A program made the translations under genes and the position numbers. Source: Fratercula arctica (lineage: Eukaryota > Chordata > Aves > Charadriiformes > Alcidae). From it: 64,000 bases of DNA. Shown in pieces: positions 14,190 to 25,000 of the stretch (position 1 is its first letter; the number at the start of each line of letters is the position of its first letter). A model generated the notes under the pieces. It ran no database searches. It saw only the letters and a list, made by a program, of their open reading frames with translations, and was not told the origin of the DNA. Location of the stretch: contig CANTUZ010000012.1 of NCBI GenBank assembly GCA_947846985.1, positions 21,228,135 to 21,292,134 on the forward strand, read 5' to 3'.

Positions 14190-14500
14190 GGAGGATAAAA
14201 GAATTGTGAACCATAGTCATCATGGCTCTAAACAGACTGAGTCTTGCCAAAGTTAATTGCTTTTTTGATAGAATTACAGAATGAACGTGCAAAGGCAGAA
14301 CTCTGTATTATCACGTATTTAGATTCTAGGGAAGCAGTGGATACTGTTTTTCATTAACTGTTACTTTGAACCTTAATGCAAACTGGCTTTGATATAAACA
14401 CTGTCATGTACATGACAGAGAGTTGCTGAAGGACCAAAAAAGGTGATGATGAACAGCAGAACGCTGAGGCCCCACATGGGAGATTGCAGTCCTGGTTCTT
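14190..14500 (+). mobile_element. diverged LINE reverse-transcriptase relic (CR1/L3-like)
   Basis: Weak but ordered similarity to the CR1-type RT region is visible: CATCATGGCT, then GAGTCTTGCCAAAG, then TTTTTTGATAGAATTACAGA, and finally GTATTTAGATTCTAGGGAAG followed by GCAGTGGATACTG. The last part corresponds to the usual YLDFxKAFDTV coding block. Frames are broken and divergence is high, so this would be an old insertion. It lies about 300 bases upstream of exon 2. Confidence 0.5.
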
Positions 14501-14505
14501 TCTTT

Positions 14506-14521
14506 AAAAAAAAAAAAAAAA
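14506..14521 (+). repeat. poly-A run (16 bases)
   Basis: Uninterrupted A16 directly after the LINE relic. It could be a slipped A-rich stretch or the tail of another retroelement. Confidence 0.8.
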
Positions 14522-14811
14522 TCAAAGTTTGTCTATTAATCATTCATAGATGAAAAGGCTAAATTATGTGGGCTGAAGATTGGATTGGGTGTTTTGACTA
14601 GCTTGGTAGACAGCAGGGTTATTTGATATCAACTGAATAGTATCGTATCTCTAGAGATTTAATTATTTAAAGATGGTAAAATGGATATGACAAGGAGCAG
14701 TGAAATGTAAATTGCAAACATCACAGAGATTTATTAACAGACTATGTTGTCGTTGCAAAAGCATTGCTCTTCCATTTCCAAACAGTAATTTGTTGCTTTC
14801 TTCTCTTCTAG

Positions 14812-14997
14812 TTGCCCATATTGGCATCTTCTGTTGTTAGCCTCTATTTTCTTGAACTTACTGATGTCTTCAAGCCAGTTCACTCTGGATTTAATTGCTA
14901 TGACAAGAGTCTTAGTATGCCATACATTGAACCTACACAAGAGTCTGTTCCCTTCTTGATGTTGCTTAGTCTAGTTTTTGCTGGACCATCAATTACG
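14812..14997 (+). CDS. PLPPR4: PLPPR4 exon 2: TM1, first extracellular loop and start of TM2
   Basis: This 186-bp exon (62 codons, phase 0 at both ends) follows a pyrimidine-rich tract and TAG acceptor and ends before a GTAAGT donor. It encodes residues from [16 protein letters not shown], which form most of the first membrane segment (its start would come from exon 1), through a hydrophilic loop with [18 protein letters not shown], into the hydrophobic [18 protein letters not shown] that begins the second membrane segment. The loop and flanks are very close to mammalian PLPPR4. The open frame upstream of 14812 does not resemble the family, so the exon starts at the splice site and not at an ATG. 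Confidence is high because the sequence is diagnostic and the splice sites are canonical. Confidence 0.96.
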
Positions 14998-15590
14998 GTA
15001 AGTTTGAGGTACCACTGTCACTTATTAAAGTTTTTGAACAGAGTTTCAGCTGGCATAAAGAAAATTGCTTGTTTGGTTTCATTTAGGCTGCAGAGTGTCA
15101 TCCAGTCTAATTACTTTAGGATTTTAAATTCATCTTTTATTCTTCTATAACAGAAAGACACACTTCTTACAACATTCCCTGTAGCACTTCATCTACTTAC
15201 ACTATCCTGATTGTGGGCATCAATGTTAAGAAACAGCATCTACAGTTGGGTGAGAATAGCTTGAATCATTCTGTTATGCTGCACAAATATTTGAACTTTT
15301 ACAGAGAGGACATCTCCCTACTCTGAGATACACCAAAATTTCAAGCTTTTGTTGGAAATGGAAGCCTTCATTTGCAGTCCTGAACATGCCACTTTTGTTA
15401 GAACTAGCTTTATTCAGTGAGAAGGTATATCAGTTGTGTCAGTGAAATCAATTACTTTCCCAAATAGCACTGGGACTCCTCTAAATTCTTAGTCATTAAG
15501 AGCAGGCAAAAGGAGGCTGGTTTAACCATTCACCCAAAGGGAGGAGATGATTGCAGCAGAACAGAAATATCCTGTCAGAATATTTGGTCA

Positions 15591-15595
15591 CAATT
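15591..15595. repeat. left target-site duplication of solo LTR
   Basis: CAATT directly precedes the LTR terminus TGTGATGG and recurs at 16102-16106. Confidence 0.85.
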
Positions 15596-15659
15596 TGTGA
15601 TGGTTTAACCCCAGCTGGCAACTAGAACCATGCAGCTGCTTGCTCACCGTCTCCCCCTT

Positions 15660-15674
15660 CCCCCCCCCCCCCCC
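15660..15674 (+). repeat. poly-C run (15 bases) inside the LTR
   Basis: Fifteen C in a row, followed by GGGGTGGGG-type purine tracts on the same strand. Length is likely to be polymorphic or sequencing-prone. Confidence 0.85.
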
Positions 15675-15781
15675 AAGAGGGGTGGGGAGAAGAGGGGAAA
15701 AAAAGAAGGGGAAAGGGAGGAAAAAAACCCTCATGGGTTAAGTTAAAGATAGATTAATAAAAACAATAACAGAAAAGGAAA

Positions 15782-15820
<39 letters not shown>

Positions 15821-15827
15821 TAATAAT
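15782..15827 (+). repeat. (AAT)n microsatellite inside the LTR
   Basis: About fifteen AAT/ATA units with one interruption (ATAAATAAT). Such tracts are common in this LTR type. Confidence 0.9.
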
Positions 15828-16101
15828 GACATGGTTCACTGGACACTGTCCAGAGTAGTGATTGCGGATTCCCACCCCCCAGCTAACCCCATTTATATAC
15901 TGAGGATGACGTCTATGGTATGGAATAGTTCATTGGCCATTCCATTGTTCTGTCTATGCTTCTATGGGAAGCTGAAAAAAAAAGTCCTTGACTAGTGTAA
16001 ACATCACTTAGAAACAATTAAAACCAATAGATATTATTGACATTCCTTTCACAGCAATCACTAGAAAGAAAATTGTCTCTTTCCCAGCTGAAATCAGGAC
16101 A

Positions 16102-16106
16102 CAATT
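16102..16106. repeat. right target-site duplication of solo LTR
   Basis: CAATT follows the terminal GGACA and matches 15591-15595 exactly. Confidence 0.85.
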
Positions 16107-16204
16107 TTATAGAAAAAAAATTCAAATTGCTTGATACAGGTGAGTGTTGTCCCTGCTGTAATTGCTGTGTCAAATTAAAATGAAATCTAAAGACTTCACC
16201 TTTA

Positions 16205-16232
16205 CATATATATATATACACACACACATATA
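16205..16232. repeat. (TA)n(CA)n microsatellite
   Basis: TATATATATATACACACACA with short flanks. A simple repeat with no further signal. Confidence 0.85.
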
Positions 16233-17529
16233 CTAGAGGGAATTAATTTTGTCTGATTATAGGCAGCTCAGATAGGAGCTTTACTCTCATACCACTCCTG
16301 TTTGGCAAATGGTGAAATTCACCTTGAGTGGGTGACTCCATGCACCTAAAAACCTGAATGAACCTTCTGAAAGGGTCTCTTCTCTCCCCTGACAGCAATG
16401 ACTGCGCATCTCAGTTAGGTACTTCTCTAAGGCCAGCTGCAAATGTGTCTCTGCTGCCAGCTCCTCTGAATTCCCTTAAATTCAATCAGTTCATTCCTTT
16501 TATAGCCAATTTGCAATTACAAAATGTATAAAATGCAATGCCAATATAAAAATTATCAAGTACTGTTCTCTTTTTGCTCTCCAGGATGGTTTTTGTTTAT
16601 TTCTCTTTTTTTTAAACTGAACTATTCTTACTCTGTTTGATTTTGGTTGCTTTAGAAACCATTTTTGAAGGATTTTGCATAACCATCAGGCTGAAAATTG
16701 TACTCATTTAGGAACTGGGAGCTAAGACTCAATGTTGCTGGTGCAGACGCAGCAAACACCAAATGCTGTGATAAAACCAGAAGTTGTTGGTATTGCAGTT
16801 TGGTTGGGTTTCTTAAATTTAGACAGTGTTTCTGATAGCAACAAAGTAGACTTTCCTGAAACGACCATAGAAGGAACTATGTAGGGTCACTCGGGCCACA
16901 GTAAAGGGGTAAAAGCTGATTTTTACTTCAGAGTTCACATCAAGCCTAGGTAATATCAAACACCTTCAACTGAAAGATGCCCATTTCATTAAGGAGTGTT
17001 TATTAAGGGCTTTGATTACAGGTAAATTATTTCAGCATTGCATTAAATTTTGCAATACAAAATGTTATTCTAGTTTGAATCATTTTCCTACCAACAGTAC
17101 GGACAACTAACCAAAACCATGCCGTGTAAGGAACTCAAACCCACACTTGAGCATGCCTACCAAACATAAGATCAGTAAAGAAAGTAAATCCTGAAGCTTC
17201 AAAGTACAACTGCTTAAAAGCTGCAAGTTTTAGAAAGGTGTAGTTCATTTGTATTAGTGTGAGCATGAATGTGATGCTTGTATTAGATGGAGACTGGGCT
17301 CTGATAGTGCGAAATACACAACGTCCTTTAATAAAAGGCATTGAAGATGGTGTAGAGCATCAGCTCTTTATTATTCAATACCACTTCTGAGATACTGAGG
17401 TACGTACCACCACTGAGGTAAAAAACTAGAGGTTTTTTTGTCCAATTCTTCCTTTTTTCTTTGGAAAAATAGGCCAATGAAGCTCAATGAAAAAAGATCA
17501 CAATTGTGCCATTGTCATCTTGTAGAGTT

Positions 17530-17579
17530 TAGCATTTTATAACTTAGTTTTCATTAGCATTTTATAACTTAGTTTTCAT
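17530..17579. repeat. perfect 25-bp tandem duplication in intron 2
   Basis: Two identical copies, 17530-17554 and 17555-17579, each beginning TAGCATTTTATAAC and ending TTTTCAT. Identity of the copies suggests a recent slippage or end-joining duplication, or an assembly artefact. Confidence 0.9.
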
Positions 17580-19940
17580 TAACATTTCAATGAATTACAT
17601 GCTTTATTAAAATCTGTAAAATACAGAAAAGAAAGCATGAACTATGTGAGTAATTGAGGATCTCCAGTAACATAGCATATGCTAGCCCCTGTCTGCAGTT
17701 CAGGTACTTACTGCAGTATGAGACAGAAGGTCATCAAAACTCAATAAAATACAGCTGTGATTAAGCCACATTTTAAATATTACCGAAGAGTGTAAGTAAG
17801 AACAAATAAAAAAAAAGGTGGAGAGGCGAGGGAAGACAAGCAAATTCCAGTCTCAATCCCTTCTTAAAACCTTATATAAATATTAGAATAGGACTTAATT
17901 TTTTTATATATTATTTTTGTTGATATACTCAGTTTTTCCCAAGACCAGAGAATGTATTAAATCTATTCACTTTATAATACATTTTTTTACAACAAATCTA
18001 ACATTTTGTAATTTATTTTCCCAAGCCATTATTACAGAAGGATCTGTGTGGATTTGGGGCTTTATGTCTGTTGTTTTTTTCTTTGGGTTTTTTTTGCTCA
18101 TTATTAGTGAGAAGCAACTGCTTTTAACCAGGTATGTTCTGTAGCCCTGAAGCACTACAGAAAAGTACTACCCGTATTATTAACATATGTCTAATAGTTT
18201 GTGGCATATATGAAATTTTCTGTATGTTTTCATAAACCACGGGAGACTTCAGTGTGGAACAAGTGGACTTGTATGAAATTACCAACGTGGGTATTTTATG
18301 TCTGGAATATAGATATACCTGAATTGCAGTATGACTTCCATTTGCTTCAAAGAACTCTGAATCTTATCCTCTGACATATTTTCCCTCTAGCTATTAATTC
18401 AAAAATGTTAGGACCAGTTATTTAATCATATCAGTGTAGGTTCAAACCCTTATCAGCCACTGTCTAAAAACCTACTTAAAGGTAACAATGTGCTTTCTAA
18501 TAGAGGTCACCAGGGAATTAGATCACATTGATTTGGGAAATCAATTTGCAAGGAGAGAAACTTACTGCTGGCAGTTTCAGTGCTACTGCCTCCTCTACTG
18601 TGAGAGTTTGTTTCCTTGGAAATACCAGCCTCTGAATTTTCCTTGACATAGGCCTTGCTGTTTCCCAATTTTCTCCTCTATCACACAAGCTAATCCATCT
18701 CTCTGGTGTTTTTCCCTGTGCCAGACGTTCCCTAGAGCTTGGCTAAAAACTATTAAGAGTTTGTCTGTTTTTTAAGTTTGAAATACTACTGATTTCTCCA
18801 GGAGGTTTCAGCTGTAAATTGATCAAATGGAGACAGATAATAGTGACCATAGTTCTCATCTAATTAAAATTCGTTAAATAACACTTACCACTGACTTTTC
18901 CATGTAATGAGATAACCTTCGCTACTTCAAATTTTCTGGAAAAGAAAGGACATTTCAATTTATTAAATCCTTGTCTAAAAAAGAGTTAGACTAAGTTTGT
19001 TCATTATATCTCCCTTCTCCTATGGTGAGGGGTCTCAGCATGCACAAACTTCAATGGTTAATGACAGCAGATTCAGCATAACTCAGATGCTTTAGCATCT
19101 CATTGCGTTGTAAGCTTTGTGCATTGCATATATTAGTTTTCAACGCATCTGTGGATAGATGAGGTGAATCTCCTCTTAGTGGTGAGAACTGCCTCATTAA
19201 TTTCAATATTTCAACCCAACCCTTATTCTGAACTCTGTACAAGCCCTGTACAGATTTCCAACTTGTTGCACTATTTAACAAAGAAAACAATGAAACCTCG
19301 GACTGTAAATGTATAAATGGATCTAGATTTTCCAGCAAGTAGCATCATTTTTCATTTATATTCTTCTCTTAATTTTTATTAGAAACTCTTGTCTAGGGCT
19401 TCAGTCATAATCTGTTTTGCTTAGTACATTCAGAGGGACCATAAGGACAGAACTTTTTCTACTGCTGTGGATCTGGTTAAAACCCAAGCCAAATTAAACA
19501 AACACAGAAGAGCAGGCTGCAGCATAATTAGAAGTTGTTAGGGATTGCTAGGCTTGAGGCCAAGACTGAGTGCTAAAACCACCTCAGGAGCACTAAGATA
19601 TTGCAGTGGCTCTGGATTATTTTAGAGGCAAGATTTTCGAATTATTACTTTCTTATTGTAGAAACATCAAATTTCAGCTGTGGATCAAGACCCTGATTCC
19701 ACAGAGCACTGCATACTGTATGCCACTTGCATTTAATTTTAGTGCCACCTTCTTGCCTGCCCTCACTCAGGCTAAGTTGCATTACTGAATGTTTACATAT
19801 TGATACAAATCTTTTAAAGGAGAGCACATCTCAGTGGATGACAATGGTTGTGGTATAGTTATATTTCAGCCCTTTAAATTCAATCAGTTATCTTCTGAGT
19901 AACTGCTATATTTAATTTAACAGCTCCTTTGTCATTGCAG

Positions 19941-20070
19941 ATAATGATAGGAGAAGGAATTCTCTACTGTTGCCTGTCCAAAAGAAGAAATGGGATTGGA
20001 ACAGAGGCCAATATTAATGCAGGAGGATGCAACTTCAATTCTTTTCTTAGAAGAGCTGTCAGATTTGTTG
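19941..20070 (+). CDS. PLPPR4: PLPPR4 exon 3: end of TM2, cytoplasmic loop and start of TM3
   Basis: This 130-bp exon has an acceptor reading TCATTGCAG and a donor GTGGGT. It begins in frame with [20 protein letters not shown], completing the second membrane segment and entering a basic cytoplasmic loop. It continues with [15 protein letters not shown] and LRRAVRFV, where the third membrane segment starts. It ends in phase 1, with the last base being the first base of a Gly codon that exon 4 completes (Val-Gly-Val-His across the junction). The cytoplasmic loop is characteristic of the PLPPR3/PLPPR4 branch. The frame stays open into the intron until about 20147, but that extension is intronic. 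Confidence 0.95.
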
Positions 20071-21819
20071 GTGGGTTTCAAATGTTAGTCACAAAGAAGA
20101 GCTTTCCATATACATTCTGTTTTCACCATGCAGATTTCCTTCTCTGAAACAGCCTTTCAGAACAGTGCAGGGCTGTCACTGGCATAGATCTTCTGCCAGA
20201 AAATGCGAGAAGAAACTGTCAAATGGAGCGACAGAGTAGCCCTGTATTCAGTAATGCAGCATCTACACTCTCCATTTTCCTTTTCCTCTCCTGTACTATT
20301 GTCAGTGTTTCTAAAAGAATAATTTGTTTTTCCTTCTCTGCCCACCTTGAGCTGGCTTGCCTTTAATGGTTTCAGTGTATAGTTTCCCCTGCCTGTCTTC
20401 AGTGCATGATAAGGATTCAACCCACCTGACACAGTATTCAGCATGACAGTAAAAACTTGTCAGAAACTGTCAGTACATTTGACATTCTTTTTCTGCAATG
20501 TGTTTATCTACCTCTTGAAAAAGGGATAGAATCTGGCAACCTAATGACAGAGAGGAACATGTTGAATCGTTTTATTTTACTTTGTTTTAATTGTCATTTG
20601 TGAAAACTGAACTTGAAAAGGCAACTGGACTTTGTTCCCCTTCTTACAGCTTTGTTCCCCTTCTTACAGTTAATTTCTTCTACCAGTGAGTGGCTAAAGG
20701 AAAGGTTTTCTCTGTTCCAGAAATCTTTCATTAGAGAGGCCAGCCTAGGCAAAGACAACTTGCAGGACAGCAGACTGAAAACCTGGTAGGAGGACTATGC
20801 AGTAGGTTTCTGTAGTCTGGCAAGCAGGCAGGTAATGACAGGAGAGGTTATGTAGTCTGGGACCAGTAAAGCATCCTCTTAAGAGCAGCAGTGAGAAACT
20901 GAGCAGAGGGGATGGTAGATTATAACATCAGCAAGGAGGACTGTAAAGATACCTCATCCTCTCCTCTCTCCTCCTGTATGGCATCCCCTTCCATCATCAA
21001 AAAAGATAAGCTCAAAGATGCATGAATTTCACTCTCAGTTCATACTCTGAATTTGCAGTTTCTTTCATGTTTTTATGACTTCAGCATTCTTTCAATTTTA
21101 AGATGAAAAATAAATTTATTTATATGAATACAAATAGGGAATTAGAGGTAAATCTTTAGGGGCCAAGCAGTTGAAAATGCTCAGTAAAACAAGTGAATTT
21201 ATTTCAACTGCCTTGTGAATTTGGCATTATTAACCAGACAGAAACATTGATCACTTACCAAAAAGACTTAAATATTTTGACTTGTGGCAAGGACTCAGTA
21301 CTCAAGAAATATCAGAGGTGTGAAGGTAACCAAACTTCTTGCCAGCTGATGAGTCTCTGGTGGTAAAAAGAGAACAGGTCCTCAGAGCAATTATTTAATG
21401 GGCAGCTGTCCATGTTATTAAAAACCTGTATCCCAGCGGGCAAGTCTAAGGACTGGATGAGCACATATGCTCTCCTTAAATAGTTGGCTGCCCTTTAGTC
21501 AGTTCAGAAGACTGCTTCCCAGTTGAAGCAGCTCCAGCATAGTTCACTTTTATGAAAAGATGTTGGAGGACATCAAGCCATCAAAATGAAATGTTAAGTA
21601 TCAACAGGAAGAAAACAAGCATAAATAATGTTATTTTTTTACATTAAAGAATTAAACTTTGCAATAAGTTTTCATAATAAAAAAATCTTGTTCTTCAGTT
21701 AAATACTGTCAAGTCCAATGACACAAGCCATCAGAATTCCGTCAAATGTATTTTGTCACAATGAATTAATCTATTCTGCATATAATAAAGTTAACAAGCT
21801 CTATTGATTTCTTTCCTAG
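20071..21819 (+). other. PLPPR4: PLPPR4 intron 3
   Basis: A GTGGGT to TTCCTAG intron of 1.7 kb with no recognised interspersed repeat. It includes a perfect 20-bp tandem duplication (20630-20669) that resembles a polypyrimidine-AG acceptor twice over. Confidence 0.9.
20630..20669. repeat. perfect 20-bp tandem duplication in intron 3
   Basis: CTTTGTTCCCCTTCTTACAG occurs twice back to back. Each copy ends like a 3' splice acceptor, but no coding exon follows. Confidence 0.9.
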
Positions 21820-22015
21820 GTGTTCATGTGTTTGGTCTTTGTTCTACTGCTCTTGTTACTGATATTATACAGCTATCAACAGGATATCAGGCACCATATT
21901 TCCTGACTGTTTGCAAGCCTAACTATACATCCTTGAATGTATCCTGCTCAGAGAATTCATATGTTGTGGAAGATATTTGCTCAGGAGCTGATCTCAATAT
22001 TATCAATGCTGGAAG
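21820..22015 (+). CDS. PLPPR4: PLPPR4 exon 4: TM3, degenerate C1 motif and glycosylated extracellular loop
   Basis: This 196-bp exon runs from a TTTCCTAG acceptor to a GTTGGT donor, entering in phase 1 and leaving in phase 2. It encodes [18 protein letters not shown], the third membrane segment, then [17 protein letters not shown], the region equivalent to catalytic motif C1 (KxxxxxxRP) of lipid phosphate phosphatases. Aligned by the shared TDI, the G and the PxFLxVC, the C1 lysine is Gln and the arginine is Ala, so the phosphate-binding residues are absent. The extracellular loop that follows has sequons NYT and NVS and several cysteines (VCKP, VSCSE, DICSG). The loss of C1 residues is known for this family and is also visible directly here. 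Confidence 0.95.
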
Positions 22016-25000
22016 GTTGGTTCTATCCTTCATTGTGTACATTTTTAAGTATTCATTTTATTTTTTCTTTTCTGTCCCAGTATCAAGATTTTTTTTCTAG
22101 TAAAAGTCTGAATCAGTTTTGACACTTTTTTTGTAGTAAAGGTGAAAGCATAAGTGTCTTTTTAGTGATGTTCAGTTTTCTGTATAAAGATACTAGGCCA
22201 ACAGTGGGCTTTGGAAGACTGTCAGATTCCGAAGCACAGTTAGTAGCTAGTTATTTTCCCTCCTTCAAAGGAGGCAATTTCCTATACAGTTATTAATATG
22301 TATAGCTTCTGCTGCTTTTCCCAGTGAGATCTGGGTAAGTTCCCCATAACAGGCAGGGGAACAAGTCACCCAAGTACTTTATCTGAGACCTAGGATAACA
22401 TACATTACTGTTCTGGCATTTTGGTCTTAGTTTGTGAGGCTTGGTTTTGGGATTTGTTGGAATAGTTTTTTTGTTTGCTGTTTCTCTAGTTGATTAAGTT
22501 TTTTATATTGACAGCATTGAAAAAATCCCTTTTTAGAGGAAAGACCACAACGGAGCAAATCTGTGTGTTCCCAAACACATGCCTTTTCTTTTATGATATT
22601 TCTAACTGGTGCTTTATCCTCCCTGATCATTTAGTCCTTAGCCTTTCTACATAGATAGCCAGGACAGAAATTAATATTGTTTATAGTAGCAGGTTTTGGA
22701 CATGCATATCAGTCCAGATATAAACCAGACTATATATCTTATTTTCAACAAGCTTGATGTGATAAAATAGTGATAATTCCATTACTGATGACAGGTCATA
22801 AATTTAAACAAGGAATCGGAAGGTATAAATCAGTAAGTTGTACTGTTCCAATACATCTGCTACTCATAAGTTCAAGGACTTCATTAGTATGAAGCGTCCT
22901 AAATATAAGCACTACACTACTGAGAAATCATGAAGCTCTTCACTGAATACAATAGTAGTCTTCCATACCTTTTACACACCAGGTTAACCTTTATTGCCTG
23001 TTAGTCATTGAATGTTGAATATTTTGCAGTCCTTCAAAATTTTGTTGCTTTTTTAAATCTCCTACTCTCCAGAAAAGTTATAGCAAAATTACAGAATGCT
23101 TGAAATGCCGACAGTTTCTGTCTCTGACTTAGCTGCATAATTTTTCTGTGTACCTGATTAGTAGACATGAAGCTGCATTACTTCTGTCACATCCACTTCG
23201 TTAAAGCTTTGCACTCCTTTCTTGTTCTGTATGCAGCCCCAGATGCTAGCTTCTGTTTTAACTTTATGCCTCATGGCATTATATTTTTGTCACATGGATA
23301 TTACTGAAATGTTCTCTCTACATATTAAGGCACCTCTCCCCCAGTTTCTTTGCTTTTCCATTTACTTCAATAGTCGACACAGTTGGGAATCATGAAATCA
23401 ATCCCTTTGTAAGTATCTTCCAGCATATCTTGGAATCTCTCTGTCTTCACTGGGACAAACCAATTTCACTGATGTTTAAAGACCTGCAATTATTTGATGT
23501 ATTTTGGTCTTAAATATGTCTAGTGGGATAAGAATCATAATTGCCACTGATTGATTCACCGTATCTTTTCAACTTATATAGGTGGGCATGATCTGGAGCT
23601 GGACTGAAGGATTGTAGCTCTATTTGGCCCAAATAATTTGGTGACAATAATTTTGGTGAAAGGCATAACCAGAATTACTATGTAAGCCTTCACCTCACTG
23701 TCTCTTTTCCCATAATCATTTGCTGTTACTGGGATACTGCCATTGAAATCTGGTGCTTGCAAGCAGTGTCTCACAACTACATGGTGTCCCAGGGAAACCG
23801 GTGTAGCTTTACACGTGAGCAGGCAGAAAAATTTTCATTATTACATCTCATTCATTTCATTATTATCTCAAATATGATGCCTACTGCTCTGAATTGACTG
23901 CCTGTAGACATTCCAAAAAAGCTGATCACTCCTAACTTTAAATATCGTCACTTCCAAAAAACAGCAAAACTAGTTGTAATACAGTAAGACTAAGCAGTCA
24001 CTTTTTGAGTGTTTCTGTTTCTTTAGGAAGATGACCATATATTGATATCTCAAATTTATTCCCATCATAGAGGATACATTTGGTGATCTATAATATTCTG
24101 GCACCACCCTCAGTTTCTCCTTAATTCAATTTTATTGCATTTTTCCTTTATTAAATTATTGCTTCCTTACACCTGTCTCAAATTTACCAAAGTGATCAGC
24201 ACTTGCGCCTGGTTCAATACATCCTTCAGTCATCTAGTGTAGGACTTACAGTATAACTTCTCCAGCCCAGGAGGTTAATTTGACTTCAATAATTTCAGCT
24301 TGTAAGGGACTTGTTCTTCTGAGATTGCCTTCATTTTTTATTTGTACTTTCCAGAAACTTTGGCTCCAGAAATTTGCCTCTAGACTCCCCTATGAAAAGG
24401 ATAGAGAAGAACACATAATTATCCAGCTGATTATATGAAATAATTTTCTGCAAAATACCCAAATATCCAGTAGTTTCCTTTGTCCATCTCTTCCTCTATT
24501 TATCTTCAAAGAGCCTTTTCAGTCATTTCTATTCAGATCTCCAGTTAGTTCTCTATCATTTCTGATGTTCTGATTCAGTATGACTCTCTGTCTCGGTGTG
24601 ACTCTTTCTCATCATTTTTCCCCCTCTACACTTCCTCATGCATGAGCATTTAGAGTGATACACTGTCATCATCTGATTGTTTGAGACCTTTGTTCACCTT
24701 TTCAAAACAGAGCCATACAAAAAGGCTATAGATTTTTAGCTTGAATTGTTCTCATTTTAGATTAAAAGATAACAAATAGAGGAACAAAAGCAGCATCACC
24801 ATTACAGAGTACACAGAGCACATTTAGTCTGTAACATGCTGTGCTTGCCCTGAAAGCATATGAATAGAAAATAAAGAAAAAATTGACTGTAGCATAGTGA
24901 CATACCTTATATACTACAAAAATGCCATCAAATTAAGGTTAAGTTCTGAGTGGTTCTAAAGTTCATAGACTGAAATCTACACATTAGCTCCACAGAGACT

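Larger units (their letters stand above)
151..14811 (+). other. PLPPR4: PLPPR4 intron 1 (3' part)
   Basis: No exon is recognised in this stretch. It holds two short CR1 copies (836-1036 and 8780-8957), an AT-rich dinucleotide region near 12.7-12.9 kb, a diverged LINE relic near 14.2-14.5 kb and a poly-A run at 14506. The remainder is unique AT-rich sequence with short chance ORFs. Somewhat GC-richer patches at 9480-9720 and 10380-10640 are unexplained. It ends in a CTTTCTTCTCTTCTAG acceptor. Assignment to intron 1 assumes the usual gene structure. Confidence 0.75.
15596..16101 (-). mobile_element. solo LTR of an avian endogenous retrovirus (ERVL-like), 506 bp
   Basis: On the + strand the element begins TGTGATGGTTTAACCCCAGC and ends CCAGCTGAAATCAGGACA, so the ends are imperfect inverted repeats in TG...CA form. 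A 5-bp duplication (CAATT) flanks it, showing a complete insertion. The promoter is on the minus strand: TATATAA at 15893-15899 and a TGACGTC motif at 15907-15913. A C15 run, a purine-rich tract and an (AAT)n microsatellite are internal. No retroviral coding sequence is present, so it is a recombined solo LTR. The ERVL-like class is inferred from the 5-bp duplication and general resemblance to bird LTRs. Confidence 0.88.
14998..19940 (+). other. PLPPR4: PLPPR4 intron 2
   Basis: A GTAAGT to TTGCAG intron of 4.9 kb. It contains a complete antisense solo LTR (15596-16101), a (TA)n(CA)n microsatellite at 16205-16232 and a 25-bp tandem duplication at 17530-17579. No other element or ORF of note is seen. 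Confidence 0.9.
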
